Of a stretch of DNA of 64,000 bases, positions 35,833 to 42,889 are shown one piece after another. Under the pieces are notes generated by a model, which was not told where the DNA came from, did no database searches, and was given only the letters and a program-made list of their open reading frames with translations. Origin of the DNA: Auritidibacter ignavus (GTDB lineage: Bacteria > Actinomycetota > Actinomycetes > Actinomycetales > Micrococcaceae). The DNA is taken from positions 1-64,000 of the forward strand of contig NZ_RDQR01000002.1 of the NCBI RefSeq assembly GCF_003703835.1, in the 5' to 3' direction. The number at the start of each line of letters is the position of its first letter. Positions within the stretch are counted from its first letter, which is position 1. The translations under genes and the position numbers were made by a program.

Positions 35833-36540
35833 TCAGCGCCTCGGTTCCCATTGAAAGAGGAACCGTGCCGCAAGGAATGCGAGGCCCACCCACGCTAGGG
35901 TTGGGATGAGTAGCATCGTCATTTCGCCGGTGGCCCCCTCGCTCCATGCCTGGACGATTAGTTCGGCAGCCGCTCCTCCTGGTAGAGAGAGCTTTAAGCC
36001 GGCCATCTCGTCTGTGCCGGTAGCTGCGACCCACGTGGCCACTCCAACCACACCCATGGTAATCGGTAGTACTGTGATTTGGGCACTGTCGGGAGAACTC
36101 GTTATGCCAGCTGTAGCGAGGGCAAGGCCGAAAAACATGGCGTGAGTCAGCAACAAGACAGCGACCACATGCACTGGACTGCTTGGACCGCTGTCCACCA
36201 GTGTTAAGACCATCAGAATCACCAGCGTCTGTGCCGCCGAGAGCACAATGAGTACCAACGAGAGGCCGAGAAGGATGGCGGGATCGCTGAGGGAGGTCGA
36301 CCTCATGCGTTTGAGGAACAAATTCTGGCGTCTTGAAGCCAACGTAGTGGTAGTGCTGGCGTAGACCACGAAAGAAGGGATCACTGCCATGACCAGAGAA
36401 GCGATCACAGGGGTTCCGCCTATCGTGTCGCGGTTCCAATAAAGGAACACGGAAATGCCCAAAGGAATGACTGTTGCCATGAACAGGACCAAAGGGTCCC
36501 TGAGCATCTGGATGAACTCGGCTTTGGCGATAGGTAACAT
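35833..36540 (-). CDS. ABC-2 type transporter permease of the island
   Basis: A 235-residue permease with six probable membrane segments (LVLFMATVIPLGISVFLYW, GLSLVLIVLSAAQTLVIL, HVVAVLLLTHAMFFGLALATA, IPTLAWVGLAFLAARFLF) of the ABC-2/DrrB-like kind. It begins 9 bases after the ATPase stop, with GAGGAG as ribosome site. Such pairs export peptides or give self-immunity to producers. Confidence 0.85.
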   Translation of the reverse strand: MLPIAKAEFIQMLRDPLVLFMATVIPLGISVFLYWNRDTIGGTPVIASLVMAVIPSFVVYASTTTTLASRRQNLFLKRMRSTSLSDPAILLGLSLVLIVLSAAQTLVILMVLTLVDSGPSSPVHVVAVLLLTHAMFFGLALATAGITSSPDSAQITVLPITMGVVGVATWVAATGTDEMAGLKLSLPGGAAAELIVQAWSEGATGEMTMLLIPTLAWVGLAFLAARFLFQWEPRR

Positions 36541-36549
36541 CTGGTCTCC

Positions 36550-37428
36550 TCAGTTGCTCAGTGTTCGGAAAATATCGTCGAGGCTTGCTGGCTGGACCGA
36601 TAAGTTGCTGATCCTTATGGCCTTCTCCTCTGACCATTGCAGAAGTTTGAACAGATCGCGCTGAGGGTCCTGAGTTTGTAGTTTCCAGCCACGATCCGTG
36701 GTATCTACGGGGACAGGAACTTCGCCACGATATTCGGGGGTGCTGAAACTGATCGTTGTGGGGAACGATCCTGCCAGCTGGTTGAATGTGCCTTCAAGCT
36801 CGAGTCGGCCTCGGTGCATCAATCCAATTCGATCGGCATGCTCCTGGGCTTCCTCGAGATAGTGGGTGGTCAGCACTAGCGTGGCGCCTTGGTCACGGAG
36901 CTCGCTAACTACCTGCCAGAGTTCGTCGCGTGCTTCTATGTCAAGGCCGGTGGTGGGCTCATCCAGGAAGACAAGCTCGGGGTCACCGTAAATTGCTGTT
37001 GCGAAGTCCAGGCGGCGTTTTTCTCCCCCAGAGAGTTGAGAAACCTGGACGGTGTCCTTATGGGAGAGCCCGACTCGTTGAAGGACGCGGTCTTTATCGT
37101 CTTGCCGGCCGCTCACGGCCCCAAAGAGTTCAACGGTCTCCCCGACCCTCAAAGACGGAGCGAATCCGCTCTCCTGCAACATAATCCCCATTCGGGGTCG
37201 AACCGATCTGCGATCACGGGGATCTTGGTCAAAGACTCGAATCGTACCGGAACTTGGACGCCTGTGCCCCTCGATGGTCTCCAGTGCCGATGTCTTCCCT
37301 GCGCCGTTTGTGCCTAGAAGAGCGTAGAGTTCGCCTTGCTGTACTTCGAACGAGAGCTCCTCAACCGCCGTGAACTTTCCATAGCTCACGGTGAGCTCTT
37401 GGACGTCAATGACCTTTCGTGTAACCAT
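36550..37428 (-). CDS. ABC transporter ATP-binding protein of the island
   Basis: A 292-residue CcmA/DrrA-like ATPase: Walker A LLGTNGAGKTSALE, Q-loop near GIMLQESGFAPSL, signature LSGGEKRRLDFA, Walker B ELVFLDEPTTGLD and switch His in LTTHYLEEAQEHADR. The start at ATG 37428 (MVTRKVIDVQELTVSYG) is chosen from the family N-terminus; GGGATGAAGA lies upstream. The frame remains open to 37530 but without family similarity. It forms an operon with the permease and perhaps the HTTM gene, and likely exports the cluster peptide or protects the host. Confidence 0.87.
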   Translation of the reverse strand: MVTRKVIDVQELTVSYGKFTAVEELSFEVQQGELYALLGTNGAGKTSALETIEGHRRPSSGTIRVFDQDPRDRRSVRPRMGIMLQESGFAPSLRVGETVELFGAVSGRQDDKDRVLQRVGLSHKDTVQVSQLSGGEKRRLDFATAIYGDPELVFLDEPTTGLDIEARDELWQVVSELRDQGATLVLTTHYLEEAQEHADRIGLMHRGRLELEGTFNQLAGSFPTTISFSTPEYRGEVPVPVDTTDRGWKLQTQDPQRDLFKLLQWSEEKAIRISNLSVQPASLDDIFRTLSN

Positions 37429-38890
37429 GTCTTCATCCCAGCAAAATTGGCGGAGTGGCCCCAGTGACGTACTGTCATGAGTTAGGGACGCTTTCCGAAA
37501 AAGAGGTTGTGTGCCGCGTTTGCGACACACAACCCGGAGCCTCTCGCCTCAAGTTACGGGCGGAATCTAACCGACGCATCACGTGAAACTGATCGCAAGA
37601 CAAGCTGGCCTGGTCGGTTCACCGGTCGGAGCCTGACGCCGCGAGTGAGGATGGGCGGAGTGGCATCCAGGCTGATCTGTGGGCCACTATTGAAGGTTTG
37701 AGCATTGTGGTGAGTCGGTCATTGAGCGACCGGCCACTCAGGGTGCGGTCAGGGAGGTTCGGGCTGGTGGTGTGTTTGTTCAGCCCACGTTCCTGAAGCT
37801 GAGTGAACACATTCGCTTCGAGGGGCCGGCAGGACGGCGTTTTCGTGTCATCGTGATGCAATGTGGACGCCCGAGTCAGTCTGTGGCCCACGCGACGACT
37901 GTGCTCAGGAGGGCGAATCAACCTTGCCGGTTTTTTCACGAACGGTAAGGGAGATCGAGAACCGCCAGCGCAGCGGGTTGTCGTGGAGCCCTGAATACGT
38001 GTATCGCGCACGTGGTAGTTACTAGTCGACCCGGTCACGGCTACGAGGTTTTTCTTTCTAGGGTCGCGACCCCTTGAAGAAGATCTTCATACCGGTTACC
38101 CAGCCGGTCACGTCGTGATTAATGAACTGGTTGTTGTTATCGAAGGCGCGCCCGTTGAACTCGAGCAGCACTTGAGAGACTGTGGTAGCAAACTCTGCTA
38201 AGACATGCAGGTGTGCGTATTTGCGTATCGATCGGGCGATCTTTCATATCACGTTGATATGTGAGTCAGGTTCAGGGCCAGAAGAACTCCTCGTGTAACG
38301 TCGGCCCTCGGTTCGCAAGAGTGTTGCCGCTCAGAAAAACCATGCGGGTCCGCGACCGCCCCACTTACTGGCCCGAGCTGGAGCGATTGGGGTAGTAACG
38401 GCGAGGGCCGCGCCGCGCAATCGCCTCGAACCGTACTTCGCAACTACAAGAGCGAGGTGGCGTTCGGTTGTCTCCAGCGATATCCAGTAGTAACTGGCCC
38501 AGAAACATATCGGTGTATCGGCGCTACTAAAACACCACCTCCCCGTATGCTACGGGATCTACCGGGGCCTGCATCTCGGTGGCCAGAAAAATTCGACACT
38601 GCGTTCGGCCTGTGGCCCAAAAGCGATGAAGGACTTTCAACGGCCTGAAGCACGGGTTGCGTCCTGAGACTGGGTGATACCCGAGTTATCTCTTTGCCTG
38701 CCGATGTCGGCGACGGGGTCGTTGAGTAACAAGCTTCCGTACTCCTTGAACGCCCTTGCGTACTGGAACGCGTACGTCTTTCATGTCTTCGCCGTCGCCG
38801 ACATCGACAACCCACGTCCCATAGCTCTCGGCGTCACACCGACGGGGCTGTCATCGGTGCAGGAGGAATCGAAGGTGCTTCGCGAGCATT
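37429..38890. other. 1.46-kb stretch of decayed sequence with two gene remnants
   Basis: No intact gene. Open frames here are short, overlap each other and lack ribosome sites. Two stretches look like the ends of former genes and are listed separately (38058-38243 and 38674-38922). The part 37500-38057 shows no recognisable coding or repeat structure. Confidence 0.5.
38058..38243 (-). pseudogene. C-terminal remnant of an unidentified gene
   Basis: Minus-strand frame open from a TGA at 38246-38244 to TAG at 38060-38058. It encodes about 61 residues with natural-looking composition: KYAHLHVLAEFATTVSQVL, then EFNGRAFDNNNQFINHDVTG and a basic end, GMKIFFKGSRP. No start codon lies near the beginning. 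It reads like the tail of a soluble protein whose front has been lost. I do not recognise the family. Confidence 0.3.
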
Positions 38891-38922
38891 TTAGCGTGGC
38901 CCTCCGCCACCTTGTAGAGTGA
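38674..38922 (+). pseudogene. C-terminal remnant of a second unidentified gene, overlapping the peptide gene
   Basis: An 82-codon plus-strand frame whose second half is protein-like (VADIDNPRPIALGVTPTGLS, then EESKVLREHFSVALRHLVE) while the first half is not. No ribosome site. Its last 32 bases overlap the 3' end of the convergent precursor-peptide gene, so one of the two genes may have been cut at this junction. Confidence 0.3.
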
Positions 38923-39160
38923 GTTGTGTGCCGTTAGGTTGAAGAGCACTCTCACGAGCCCTTATCAGTTCGTTGACTGAACCATAGGGTGCGACCTCGG
39001 CCGACACGGTAACTGGGTTGCTATCGGTAAACCCGAAGATAGCGGTAGTTGCTGTAGTCGCTGTGGTCGCGGGAGTTGCGAGAGTCGGCATCGCAGTAAC
39101 GGCGTGCCCGACTTCGCCGATATTCAGTGTGTCCGCAAAATGTGTCAGGTCATTTCGCAT
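38891..39160 (-). CDS. Candidate RiPP precursor peptide with Thr/Ala-rich linaridin-like core
   Basis: An 89-residue peptide with a very good ribosome site (GAGAGGAGG, 8 bases before ATG). Residues 1-27 look like a leader (MRNDLTHFADTLNIGEVGHA, then VTAMPTL). Residues 28-44 read ATPATTATTATTAIFGF, containing an (Ala-Thr-Thr) triple repeat. Cypemycin, a linaridin, has a core that starts ATPATPT, in which Thr become dehydrobutyrines and the N-terminal Ala is dimethylated by CypM. A CypM-like gene lies in the same island. Residues 45-89 (TDSNPVTVSAEVAPYGSVNE and on) have no clear counterpart, and the end overlaps a remnant, so the C-terminus may be altered. It could instead be another RiPP type. 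Confidence 0.6.
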   Translation of the reverse strand: MRNDLTHFADTLNIGEVGHAVTAMPTLATPATTATTATTAIFGFTDSNPVTVSAEVAPYGSVNELIRARESALQPNGTQLTLQGGGGPR

Positions 39161-39202
39161 GATCTAACCTCCTCTCAGGGATGTCCTACTTTACGTGCCC
39201 GG

Positions 39203-39226
39203 GTGTTGTCCGGACATTTCCAACAC
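39203..39226. promoter_or_regulatory. Nested palindrome between the peptide gene and the sensor kinase gene
   Basis: GTGTTG (39203-39208) and CAACAC (39221-39226) form an inverted repeat, and TGTCCGGACA (39207-39216) is a perfect dyad inside it. It lies about 45 bases upstream of the peptide gene start, in the divergent promoter region shared with the two-component system (start 39392). A binding site for the cognate response regulator is likely. The kinase side has TAAAAT (39316-39321) as a possible -10. Confidence 0.45.
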
Positions 39227-39391
39227 TAATCGGTTGCAAGGCTGAAAATATCCCCAGAAATGTGGATCTTTGAACCGTATTTCTAGAACAAGCCCAACTT
39301 CACTGGCTCGCTGGATAAAATAGAGTGAGTTACGACTCGCTCAAAGTCTTCCCGCCCGAGAGGGCAGTAGGTGCTGCCAGGAGGAGAATCC

Positions 39392-40528
39392 ATGGCTGAC
39401 AACAAAAGAAACAGGAACGAAACAGAAGAATCCATTGGAATCTCTGGGACGTGGCAGCGACATTCTCTAGAGCGTGTCCGGACCAATACGACCCAGGGAC
39501 TGTTGCTAGGACTGGCTGTTTTTTGGGCTGCGGGGCTGCTTACCGCACTTGACCCCCTCTGGCACGTGCTGATTCTCTTGCCCAGCGCGACACTGTCGTT
39601 TTGCGTCGCACTACGGTGGGCGAAGCTCAGTCGAAACCTCTTGGTGTGGTCTTTGCTAGTCGGCGTTCTTACTGCCGGGGTAGCCAGCTGGTTGGCAGTA
39701 AGCCCCTTAGCCACGGGCGGATTGTTGATTGCAGGCGCTGCCTACCTCTCCACGCTACCGAGAATGCGAGTCGTGGCCACTGCCGGTCTCCTAGGTGTCG
39801 CGGTAGGGCTGGCGCTCCTCTCGACAGTGCATGAGCCGGATCAGGCGCCTATTTATGTGACGACTACTGTGGTTTTTGGCCTCTTCTGGGTGGCCGTCTT
39901 CTTCGGGTCTCGGTGGACAGTGCGGGTTGTGCGGGAGCTCGACAATGCCCACCGAGCCCAGACTCAATTGGCCCTTTATCGGCAGAAATTCCGTTTCGCG
40001 GCTGATTTACATGATATTCAGGGGCACACATTGCATGTAGTCAAGATGAAAACGGCCCTTGCTCAGCGACAGATGGACGACGCTCCTGACGCTGCCAAGC
40101 AGGAATTGGACGAGGTCCGTGGTCTTCTGACAGATACGATCTCGCAAGCCAAGTCACTTGCCTATGGAGAACGCCGTCTAACCCTGCAGGGCGAGTTGGA
40201 GAACGCGAAAAACCTCCTTGAGGCTACAGGTGCTACGGTCAATGTTCACCACGCTGATGCCGATCTCCCGCTCGAACGTGAAGAACCAGCAAGCTTGGTG
40301 CTCAGGGAGGCGACAACGAACATTTTGCGACACTCCGACGCTAGACAGGTGGAAATAACGGTCAACTCCAACATCGTGGGAATCAGCAATGACGGAGTCA
40401 CTTCTGAAGCGTCAGAGCTGAGTGGGCTTGACGCCCTTAAGAAAAGAGTCTCAGCGTTTGGCGGTACGCTCATGGCGCACTGTGAAGAAAACCGGTTCAT
40501 CACTGAACTTCGATTCCCCACACGTTAG
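39392..40528 (+). CDS. DesK-type sensor histidine kinase
   Basis: A 378-residue membrane kinase. About six hydrophobic spans fill residues 30-175 (for example GLLLGLAVFWAAGLLTAL). The dimerisation/phosphoacceptor helix of the HisKA_3 type is AADLHDIQGHTLHVV with the phospho-His in DLHD. The ATPase part has LREATTNILRHSDARQVEI (N box) and a reduced G region ISNDGVTSEASELSGLDALKKR. The ATG at 39392 follows AGGAGGAG. Such kinases beside ABC exporters often sense the exported peptide or membrane damage. The response regulator follows 14 bases later. Confidence 0.9.
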   Translation: MADNKRNRNETEESIGISGTWQRHSLERVRTNTTQGLLLGLAVFWAAGLLTALDPLWHVLILLPSATLSFCVALRWAKLSRNLLVWSLLVGVLTAGVASWLAVSPLATGGLLIAGAAYLSTLPRMRVVATAGLLGVAVGLALLSTVHEPDQAPIYVTTTVVFGLFWVAVFFGSRWTVRVVRELDNAHRAQTQLALYRQKFRFAADLHDIQGHTLHVVKMKTALAQRQMDDAPDAAKQELDEVRGLLTDTISQAKSLAYGERRLTLQGELENAKNLLEATGATVNVHHADADLPLEREEPASLVLREATTNILRHSDARQVEITVNSNIVGISNDGVTSEASELSGLDALKKRVSAFGGTLMAHCEENRFITELRFPTR

Positions 40529-40542
40529 AAAGGCATGGCAAC

Positions 40543-41145
40543 ATGATTCGTGTTGTGCTTGCAGACGACGAAAACCTCCTGCGCGCCGCAATGGCACAAA
40601 TCTTGCCCTATGAAGGAGAAATAGAAGTTGTTGCAGAAGCCCAGACCGGGCATGAAGCCGTTGAGGCTACTGTGACTTATCGGCCCGATGTATTGGTTCT
40701 TGATCTTGAGATGCCTGAGATCGACGGCCTCGAGGTGCTAGAGACAATTCAGCAACAGCTACCACGTCAGCCAGTGCTCATGTTAACCCGGCACGCCAAA
40801 CCTGGAGTGCTACGCAAGGCTCTTCGGCTGGGAGTTAAAGGGTTCGAGAGTAAATCTGCCGACCCTTCTCATATCGCTGACGTCATTGAGGCCGTTCATC
40901 AAGGAAAGCGCTGGATCGGCTCCGACGTCTCAGCATCGGCGGTAAGCGACGACTGCCCACTTACAGAACGTGAGAAAGATGTCTTACGCGTAACCCGAGA
41001 AGGATTCTCAGCGTCAGAAATCGCGGCTAAACTTTTTCTCTCTCAAGGCACCGTACGGAACTACCTTTCAAGTGCCATAGCCAAAACACATGCAACAAAC
41101 CGGCACGAAGCAGCGCGATTCGCTCGCGATCTTGATTGGATATGA
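40543..41145 (+). CDS. NarL/DesR-type response regulator
   Basis: A 200-residue regulator: receiver domain with acidic pocket ADDEN (8-11), phospho-acceptor D54 in VLVLDLEMPEIDG and a conserved Lys-containing region (KGFESKSADP). A LuxR helix-turn-helix covers residues of about 138-188 (LTEREKDVLRVTREGFSASE and on). It pairs with the DesK-type kinase just upstream and probably regulates the peptide gene or the ABC exporter. Confidence 0.92.
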   Translation: MIRVVLADDENLLRAAMAQILPYEGEIEVVAEAQTGHEAVEATVTYRPDVLVLDLEMPEIDGLEVLETIQQQLPRQPVLMLTRHAKPGVLRKALRLGVKGFESKSADPSHIADVIEAVHQGKRWIGSDVSASAVSDDCPLTEREKDVLRVTREGFSASEIAAKLFLSQGTVRNYLSSAIAKTHATNRHEAARFARDLDWI

Positions 41146-41322
41146 GCCCCTAGTCCCCATCGTGTTAGTTCCTCTCTTTGCGGGGCATCTGACAACCGAC
41201 CGTGACGTTCCTACAATCAGACCCGGGGCCGTAGTCTCGGTACTCCACCCTGAGGTTCGTCCTGGCCTTCGGTACCAAAATCCTCGGTGACGTGGTGTCA
41301 CTACAGCTGGGGGGGTCAGACG

Positions 41323-41598
41323 ATGAACACTGGAAACATGTCTACTCTTCGAAATTTGCTCTATGTCCTGATGGCTGTATCCGTGTTGTTATGCGTGCCG
41401 GCCCTTCTCGTGCATCTGTCCGTAGACCCGCTACCAGGGTGGGTGGAAGCTATTGCCAGTTCACTAGGTGGGCTTGTGTGGTTCGCTCCGGTCGTTGTTT
41501 TTCTGTGTGGACTGGCACTAGGCTGGGCTCAGAGGGAGAGTCACCGAGACCAGCAACGATCACAGGCACCATCTCGTTTCCCTCAGGACTCGGATTAG
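41323..41598 (+). CDS. Small two-TM protein, possible immunity protein
   Basis: A 91-residue protein with two membrane segments (LLYVLMAVSVLLCVPALLVHL and LGGLVWFAPVVVFLCGLALGWA) and a polar, basic tail. I use ATG 41323, after a G-rich stretch; ATG 41338 is an alternative. It lies in the island after the two-component genes. Small two-TM proteins at this place in bacteriocin clusters often confer immunity, but that is inference. It resembles the protein at 42192-42452 only in architecture. Confidence 0.55.
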   Translation: MNTGNMSTLRNLLYVLMAVSVLLCVPALLVHLSVDPLPGWVEAIASSLGGLVWFAPVVVFLCGLALGWAQRESHRDQQRSQAPSRFPQDSD

Positions 41599-42191
41599 AG
41601 AGGGTGCCGGCACCCTCTGCCAGTACCTCCGGAGAACTGTGCGTGTGAAGAAGCGATCGTTGTGCATTACGTTCGGGCTTGAATTGCACGTGTTAGCCTC
41701 CCTGGCGCTTTCGACCGGCGCCATCCGGTTCCGTATCACGCCGAGAGTCACCGGTGGGAATGTGATGTTACGCCCACCTGTGGCGACGCGTGGGCTCCCG
41801 TTCTCTCTATTCCTGCCTTGCTTCCTTTGGCCGTTGCCCAGCTGGTACCTGTACTGGATCTGGCAAATTGCTGTTGGTCCGCAGGTCAAAGACTCTTGGA
41901 TTCTGGTCTATTCTCAAGAAATGAACCAAATGGGTTTCAGAACCGATATATTGCCGGCTTTCAAGAGCGACAACGTCAGTTTTTCGAGGAAAACCTGCCG
42001 AACGTGTCATGAGAATGGGAATCCTAGGCCCGTCAAGAAGCGCCTGTCCCATGACAGCAAAAACAGAGCGACGATTCACCCCGACCCTGCGCATGGTGCG
42101 CTATCCACCGATGGCGCCGTGCGCAGGAAAGTCCAACTCATACGTCTCGGGGGACCGGCAAGGGAATTTTACTCCGTGAACCGGACTTGTC
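41599..42191. other. 593-bp stretch without a recognisable gene
   Basis: Open frames on both strands here (up to 219 codons starting at 41639) have no ribosome site, no domain-like patterns and compositions typical of non-coding frames. No repeat or hairpin of note was found. Confidence 0.5.
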
Positions 42192-42452
42192 TTAGAGGTC
42201 TTTCTTCGAGTCCTGTTTTTCCAGTGCTTTCTTCGCGTTCTTATGGACTACCGAGGCCAGGATGCCTACGCCTACCACCACGACTGTTAGCACAATAGCT
42301 GCACCGGATCCCTGCTCCGGAAGGACCTCAACAGCCGGGGCTATGGGATCCGGAAGGCTACTGGGATCCATCACGTTATTGAGGACAACAAACACCGCGA
42401 CCACCAGGGCTATGATCATGACTACAAGCGAAACAAAGCGTACTGCTTGCAT
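42192..42452 (-). CDS. Small two-TM protein at the island's right end
   Basis: An 86-residue protein: N-terminal membrane segment (FVSLVVMIIALVVAVFVVL), a Pro/Asp-rich loop (MDPSSLPDPIAPAVEVLPEQ), a second membrane segment (AAIVLTVVVVGVGILASVV) and a Lys-rich tail. I start at ATG 42452 after AAGGAGAGC; the frame extends to 42491. Function unknown; immunity or a stress-related membrane role is possible. It is the last gene before the right repeat. Confidence 0.6.
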   Translation of the reverse strand: MQAVRFVSLVVMIIALVVAVFVVLNNVMDPSSLPDPIAPAVEVLPEQGSGAAIVLTVVVVGVGILASVVHKNAKKALEKQDSKKDL

Positions 42453-42672
42453 CGTCGAGCTCTCCTTCACTAGGGGTAATTGCACTCCCATCGTGGGCGG
42501 AATAGGCGAGTTGCTCTAGTGCCACTGTGTCATGACCTACTCGTGAAGTCCTGAGATTCTCTCTCAACGCCGAGCACAGTCTTATCTTGAGCCTCGAGTG
42601 AAGAGTCCCGCCATCAAGGGGATATCGTGTGGTGGGAACGCATTTGTCGCTACCAGGAGTGGCCACCTGTAA

Positions 42673-42889
42673 TGCTCAGCCCAGCTGGAGTGTTACAGCT
42701 GGGGTAGGTCGTCGAGTAGATGTCGGGTGTAGGAATGTGACGGGTTGTCAAGGACGTCATTGACCGGCCCGTGGTCGACAATTTCGCCCTGGTTCAACGC
42801 TGCCACTTGCGTGGCGATGTGTCGGGCCAGGGCGATGTTGTGTGTGACGAAGAGTAGGGCCAGCCCGCGCTGGTGGCGCAATTGGTTCA
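42673..42889 (-). repeat. Right 217-bp direct repeat (3' end of intact oligopeptide ATPase gene)
   Basis: Copy of 30350-30566 with one substitution (42799). It is part of the intact ATPase gene, so this side of the island keeps the functional target gene. Confidence 0.9.

Larger units (their letters stand above)
30567..42672. mobile_element. 12.1-kb genomic island carrying a peptide-natural-product cluster
   Basis: Everything between the two 217-bp repeats. It is visibly richer in A+T than both flanks and holds a RiPP-like cluster (32184-39160), a two-component system (39392-41145), small membrane proteins, and decayed genes at both ends (30860-31691, 31860-32150, 37429-38890). No intact integrase or transposase is visible, so it was either brought in by a plasmid through homology in the opp gene or has lost its recombinase. 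Confidence 0.75.

Noticed and set aside
35833-36637. N-terminal half of a 588-codon frame running into the HTTM gene
   Set aside because: It is the out-of-frame shadow of the ABC permease gene. The real HTTM start is the GTG at 35719 after GGAAGGAG.
41639-42298. A 219-codon plus-strand frame in the island
   Set aside because: No ribosome site, no domain pattern, irregular composition, and it overlaps the better-supported minus-strand gene at 42192-42452.
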